DNA of 8,393 bases. It comes from Candidatus Parcubacteria bacterium (GTDB lineage Bacteria; Patescibacteriota; Minisyncoccia; UBA6257; JAPLYJ01). The position numbers were made by a program, and so were the translations under genes. The stretch is taken from NCBI GenBank assembly GCA_026395655.1, contig JAPLYJ010000050.1, forward strand, positions 1 to 8,393. The letters run 5' to 3'. Of the stretch, positions 6,469 through 8,393 are shown in pieces (within the stretch, counting starts at the first letter, position 1; each line of letters opens with the position of its first letter). The notes below the pieces were generated by a model. The model did not search any database, was not told the DNA's origin, and was given only the letters and a program-made list of their open reading frames with translations.

Positions 6469-6620
6469 CAAAAATCATTTTCTAATTTCGTAATTATATT
6501 TTTTTGCTCTAAATATTTCTATAAATTATTTTTTCGTATAATCAAGTTACTTCTTATCAAATACTTGTTAAGACTAATCACTTTATAATTTTAAATAATA
6601 TCTAAATTTATTCTCTCTTT

Positions 6621-7049
6621 CTATAATTCTATAGCGTTACGTATCCTCCAGTCTGATAGCCCTAACTCACATTTGTTATTAACGCATCTCCATGCCTCTC
6701 CAACGCCTCCACAACAATCCATACAACCTTTTGGGCTTTTACAAACACAATCAGAATCAACTTGACATTTATCACCATAAGGAGAGTGCTGGGGAAGATT
6801 GCGCCAAGCAACATCTGAATAACAATAATTTTTGATTTCCTGATTTTGTATTTTATCACAATCTTTTTTGGATAAAGCCATATTTAAATAACAATTATCT
6901 TTGGAGCTTTGATCTTGTAAAATATTACAAATTCTATCATTTTTCAATTTAAAGAAAGTAATATGAAATGGTTTATTCTTAGAATATAAATAACCGGCAA
7001 TACCGCCTATTAGAATAATGGCAACAATAATACTAATTACTTTATTCAT
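6621..7049 (-). CDS. Membrane-anchored cysteine-repeat protein with Cys-rich C-terminus (unknown function)
   Basis: I do not recognise a named family. The 142-residue protein starts with a hydrophobic signal-anchor (about 4-22, VISIIVAIILIGGIAGYLY) and is probably held on the outer face of the membrane. Two copies of a short repeat follow: ICNILQDQSSKDNCYLNMA (40-58) and DCDKIQNQEIKNYCYSDVA (63-81). Each has the pattern C-x11-C-Y and the period is 23. The C-terminal part (95-127) has eight cysteines, CQVDSDCVCKSPKGC then MDCCGG and CVNNKCE, a pattern seen in small disulfide-bonded extracytoplasmic domains. Twelve cysteines in all suggest oxidative folding outside the cytoplasm. Its ATG overlaps the end of the upstream paralogue by 8 bp (ATGAATAA), suggesting translational coupling. 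It shares the anchor and repeat plan with that neighbour, so the pair probably arose by tandem duplication. Confidence 0.7.
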   Translation of the reverse strand: MNKVISIIVAIILIGGIAGYLYSKNKPFHITFFKLKNDRICNILQDQSSKDNCYLNMALSKKDCDKIQNQEIKNYCYSDVAWRNLPQHSPYGDKCQVDSDCVCKSPKGCMDCCGGVGEAWRCVNNKCELGLSDWRIRNAIEL

Positions 7050-7658
7050 ATAATTGATTAGCCCTAGGGAATAAACGTTCGTAACAAAAATCTTTTGTCA
7101 CTTGATCCTGTACCTGATCGCAAATTATCGAATTTTGTTTAGAAGAAGCGATACTTGAATAACAAAGATCTTTTTCATACTGAACCTGTATTTTGTCGCA
7201 AATAAACTGATCCTGTTTATCTAAAGCAATACCTATATAATAATTCGCTTTTTCCCATTGAGATTTTGCGTCACAGTTAGTTAAAGATGAATCTCTTATA
7301 GCAGAAGCGGTCAATGAATAACAAACATCTTTTGTCACTTGACCCTGTGTCCTGTCACATATAGACAAATCTGCCCTAACAGAAGCAATCTTTGAATAAC
7401 AATCAATTTTTTTACTTGATATTGTATCTTGCCACATATAGATAAATCGGATTTATAATAAGCAATATCAACATAACAATTGTCTTTCGCCATTTGGTTT
7501 TGTATATTATCGCAATTTTTTGCATCTTTTAATTAGACCAATGGAGTGTTTATTAATTCAATCTGTTTGTTTCTCAAATACATATACCCACCAATACCAC
7601 TCATTAAGACAATGGCGACTATGATAACTCCCACTATATTACTGATACCTTCATTCAT
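7042..7658 (-). pseudogene. Larger cysteine-repeat membrane protein, disrupted by an in-frame TAA and a -1 frameshift
   Basis: The reading starts at ATG 7658 with a signal-anchor (about residues 5-26, ISNIVGVIIVAIVLMSGIGG) like that of the paralogue at 6621-7049. It meets TAA at 7535-7533 after 41 residues. The same frame continues past the stop into LKDAKNCDNIQNQMAKDNCY and a second repeat. Then, at a run of seven A (7413-7407), the frame changes; one extra A joins ...ICGKIQYQVKK to IDCYSKIASV. The rest is open to TAA 7042. The ATG at 7437 is therefore internal, not the start. Repaired, the protein would have about 205 residues: anchor plus six C-x11-C-Y repeats, ending ERLFPRANQLYE. Without the anchor the repeats would not be exported, so the gene is probably inactive unless the TAA is an assembly error. 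Function unknown. Confidence 0.75.
7045..7532 (-). repeat. Six coding repeats of about 26 residues, C-x11-C-Y
   Basis: After frame repair the segment reads as six diverged units with the core (I/N)CD.IQ.Q..KD.CY..IA..K. Examples are NCDNIQNQMAKDNCYVDIA, ICGKIQYQVKKIDCYSKIA, ICDRTQGQVTKDVCYSLTA, ICDKIQVQYEKDLCYSSIA and ICDQVQDQVTKDFCYERLF. The unit NCDAKSQWEKANYYIGIA has Tyr instead of the second Cys. The first and second Cys are always 12 positions apart, which suggests one disulfide-clamped helical hairpin per unit. Confidence 0.75.
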
Positions 7659-7852
7659 ATTTTTGATTTTTTAATTATTGTTGTTTAGCTTGATAATATT
7701 TTTAACAATAATTTTATTCTAACAAGAAACCGTTTGATTACAATTTTTTATAAAAAATATAAATTCTAACTATTAGAATCACATTATTTTCTAAAAAGAT
7801 AACTCTATCCAATAAATTAAGTATTTATAATCTCCTTAAATTAATTTCCAAT
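7659..7852. other. Intergenic AT-rich gap with small palindromes
   Basis: No gene is seen. ATTCTAA at 7763-7769 pairs with TTAGAAT at 7773-7779 around a 3-base loop, and TTTTTTATAAAAAA at 7744-7757 is a perfect palindrome. Read on the minus strand, the first stem is followed after two bases by T-rich sequence, so it could end transcription of the FN3 gene. AATTATTGTT (7673-7682) and AACAATAATT (7704-7713) are exact inverted copies just upstream of the cysteine-repeat gene. No clear promoter was found for that gene. Confidence 0.35.
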
Positions 7853-8393
7853 TTACTTGTTTTGTATATATTCCAACAAAGATCTGACTAAATCTAATAA
7901 CTGAGCTTTTAAGCTAGTAATATCAGATTCAAAACTTGTAGAAGTAGCAGTATACTGAAAACCACAAGTCCATAGTGGGTCAGAAGCATATGTACCGCTT
8001 GCTTCAAAAGATCCATATCCAAAATATCCATTAGCCACAGATGTCATACAATCACCTCCAAAAATTATTGTTTTACTATCAGGAACTCCAGCTGTCTTTT
8101 GATCAAGACATACAAAGGCTCCGTTCTTTTTTAAAACAAAAGAGGAAGCTCCCCAAGAAGTTGAACCCTTAATCGTTAAAGATGGTGTCTCTCCAGAAAC
8201 ATATGCAGGTTTTGTCGGGGTACAACCTATAGAAAGAGCTGCCGTAGTAGTGGCAGTAACGGTAGCACCAGAAGAAACATTACCAACTTTATCATATGCG
8301 CATAAACGATAAGAATATGAAGTAGTGCTATTTAATCCTGGGTGAACATATGAAGTACTTGTGCCTGAATAGATTTGAGTACCAGAAGCACAA
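7853..8393 (-). CDS. Secreted FN3-domain surface protein, C-terminal part (window edge)
   Basis: The frame is open from the right edge to TAA 7853, giving the last 179 residues of a larger protein. The fragment begins within a fibronectin type III domain: TSYVHPGLNSTTSYSYRLCA then YDKVGNVSS (14-41), the classic G.L.....Y.Y....D..GN.S motif. A Thr-rich linker follows (ATVTATTTAAL), then a second Cys-containing region (about 57-150) with repeated Gly and aromatic residues (SWGASSFVLKKNGAF; GYFGYGSFEASGTY) that may be Ig-like. The end is a short amphipathic helix (ITSLKAQLLDLVRSLLEYIQ, 158-177), as often found at the C-terminus of Patescibacteria exported proteins. It is probably an extracellular adhesion or binding protein; the ligand is unknown. 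A perfect GGAGGTGAT lies before an in-frame internal ATG at 8047, but the coherent upstream frame shows that ATG is not the gene's start. Confidence 0.85.
   Translation of the reverse strand, partial: CASGTQIYSGTSTSYVHPGLNSTTSYSYRLCAYDKVGNVSSGATVTATTTAALSIGCTPTKPAYVSGETPSLTIKGSTSWGASSFVLKKNGAFVCLDQKTAGVPDSKTIIFGGDCMTSVANGYFGYGSFEASGTYASDPLWTCGFQYTATSTSFESDITSLKAQLLDLVRSLLEYIQNK

Noticed and set aside
6662..6859. Minus-strand 65-codon frame within the 6621-7049 gene
   Set aside because: It is the alternate frame of the Cys-rich protein, whose own frame has the anchor and the repeats.
7042..7437. Independent 131-residue gene starting at ATG 7437
   Set aside because: That ATG falls within an ICGK repeat unit in the wrong frame; the repeat series and the anchor lie further upstream.
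7533..7535. TAA read as a sense codon (alternative code)
   Set aside because: Other genes here end properly at TAA (murC, fic, antitoxin), and the known Patescibacteria recoding concerns TGA, not TAA.
7533..7658. A stand-alone 41-residue membrane peptide gene
   Set aside because: It aligns with the N-terminus of the neighbouring paralogue and the coding pattern continues past the stop, so it is a fragment.
7673..7713. Inverted repeat AATTATTGTT / AACAATAATT as a functional site
   Set aside because: Arms are almost pure AT with a 21-bp loop in very AT-rich DNA; chance is likely.

Overview
This AT-rich window most likely comes from a Patescibacteria (CPR) genome, probably a Parcubacteria-like lineage assembled from an environmental sample. 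That is an inference from four things: the low GC with a standard genetic code, the near absence of Shine-Dalgarno sites, the type IV pilus / comF / murC gene mix, and a secreted fibronectin-III protein with a short C-terminal helix. No rRNA, tRNA, CRISPR array or insertion sequence was seen.

Layout. At 1-1624 on the minus strand lie the type IV pilus inner-membrane genes pilM and pilN; pilN runs off the left edge. A short promoter region at 1625-1713 separates pilM from a divergent comF on the plus strand (1714-2341). comF is convergent with murC, and the two share a TTAA at their stops. The minus strand then reads fic (5059-4184), tspO (4165-3698) and murC (3693-2338) with gaps of 18 and 4 bp, so they look like one transcription unit. 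Upstream of fic is a toxin-antitoxin pair: an HTH-Panacea antitoxin (6306-5527) overlapping a RelE/ParE-like toxin (5543-5163). Further right are two tandem paralogues encoding membrane-anchored cysteine-repeat proteins (7658-7042, broken; 7049-6621, intact). Last is the C-terminal part of a secreted FN3-domain protein (8392-7853) that enters from the right edge.

How the parts may work together. pilM, pilN and comF fit type IV pilus assembly and DNA uptake. The TA pair and the Fic protein form a compact accessory island upstream of the cell-wall gene murC. Sample lines in this island have visibly higher GC than murC. The fic promoter has perfect -35 and -10 boxes placed so that the mRNA should be leaderless or nearly so, and AACCGTGAA-type repeats flank its -35. 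The antitoxin promoter region carries its own set of TTTACA/TGTAAA repeats. The cysteine-repeat and FN3 proteins are probably cell-surface or periplasmic.

Main caution. Three genes are disrupted. pilM has lost one base near its C-terminus. comF lacks roughly 45 central codons and is out of frame. The larger cysteine-repeat gene has an in-frame TAA and a -1 shift in a run of seven A. Some of these could be assembly errors; the comF deletion and the TAA look less like simple homopolymer errors. The best candidates for new biology are the Panacea/RelE/Fic island with its operator-like repeats and the C-x11-C-Y repeat family.
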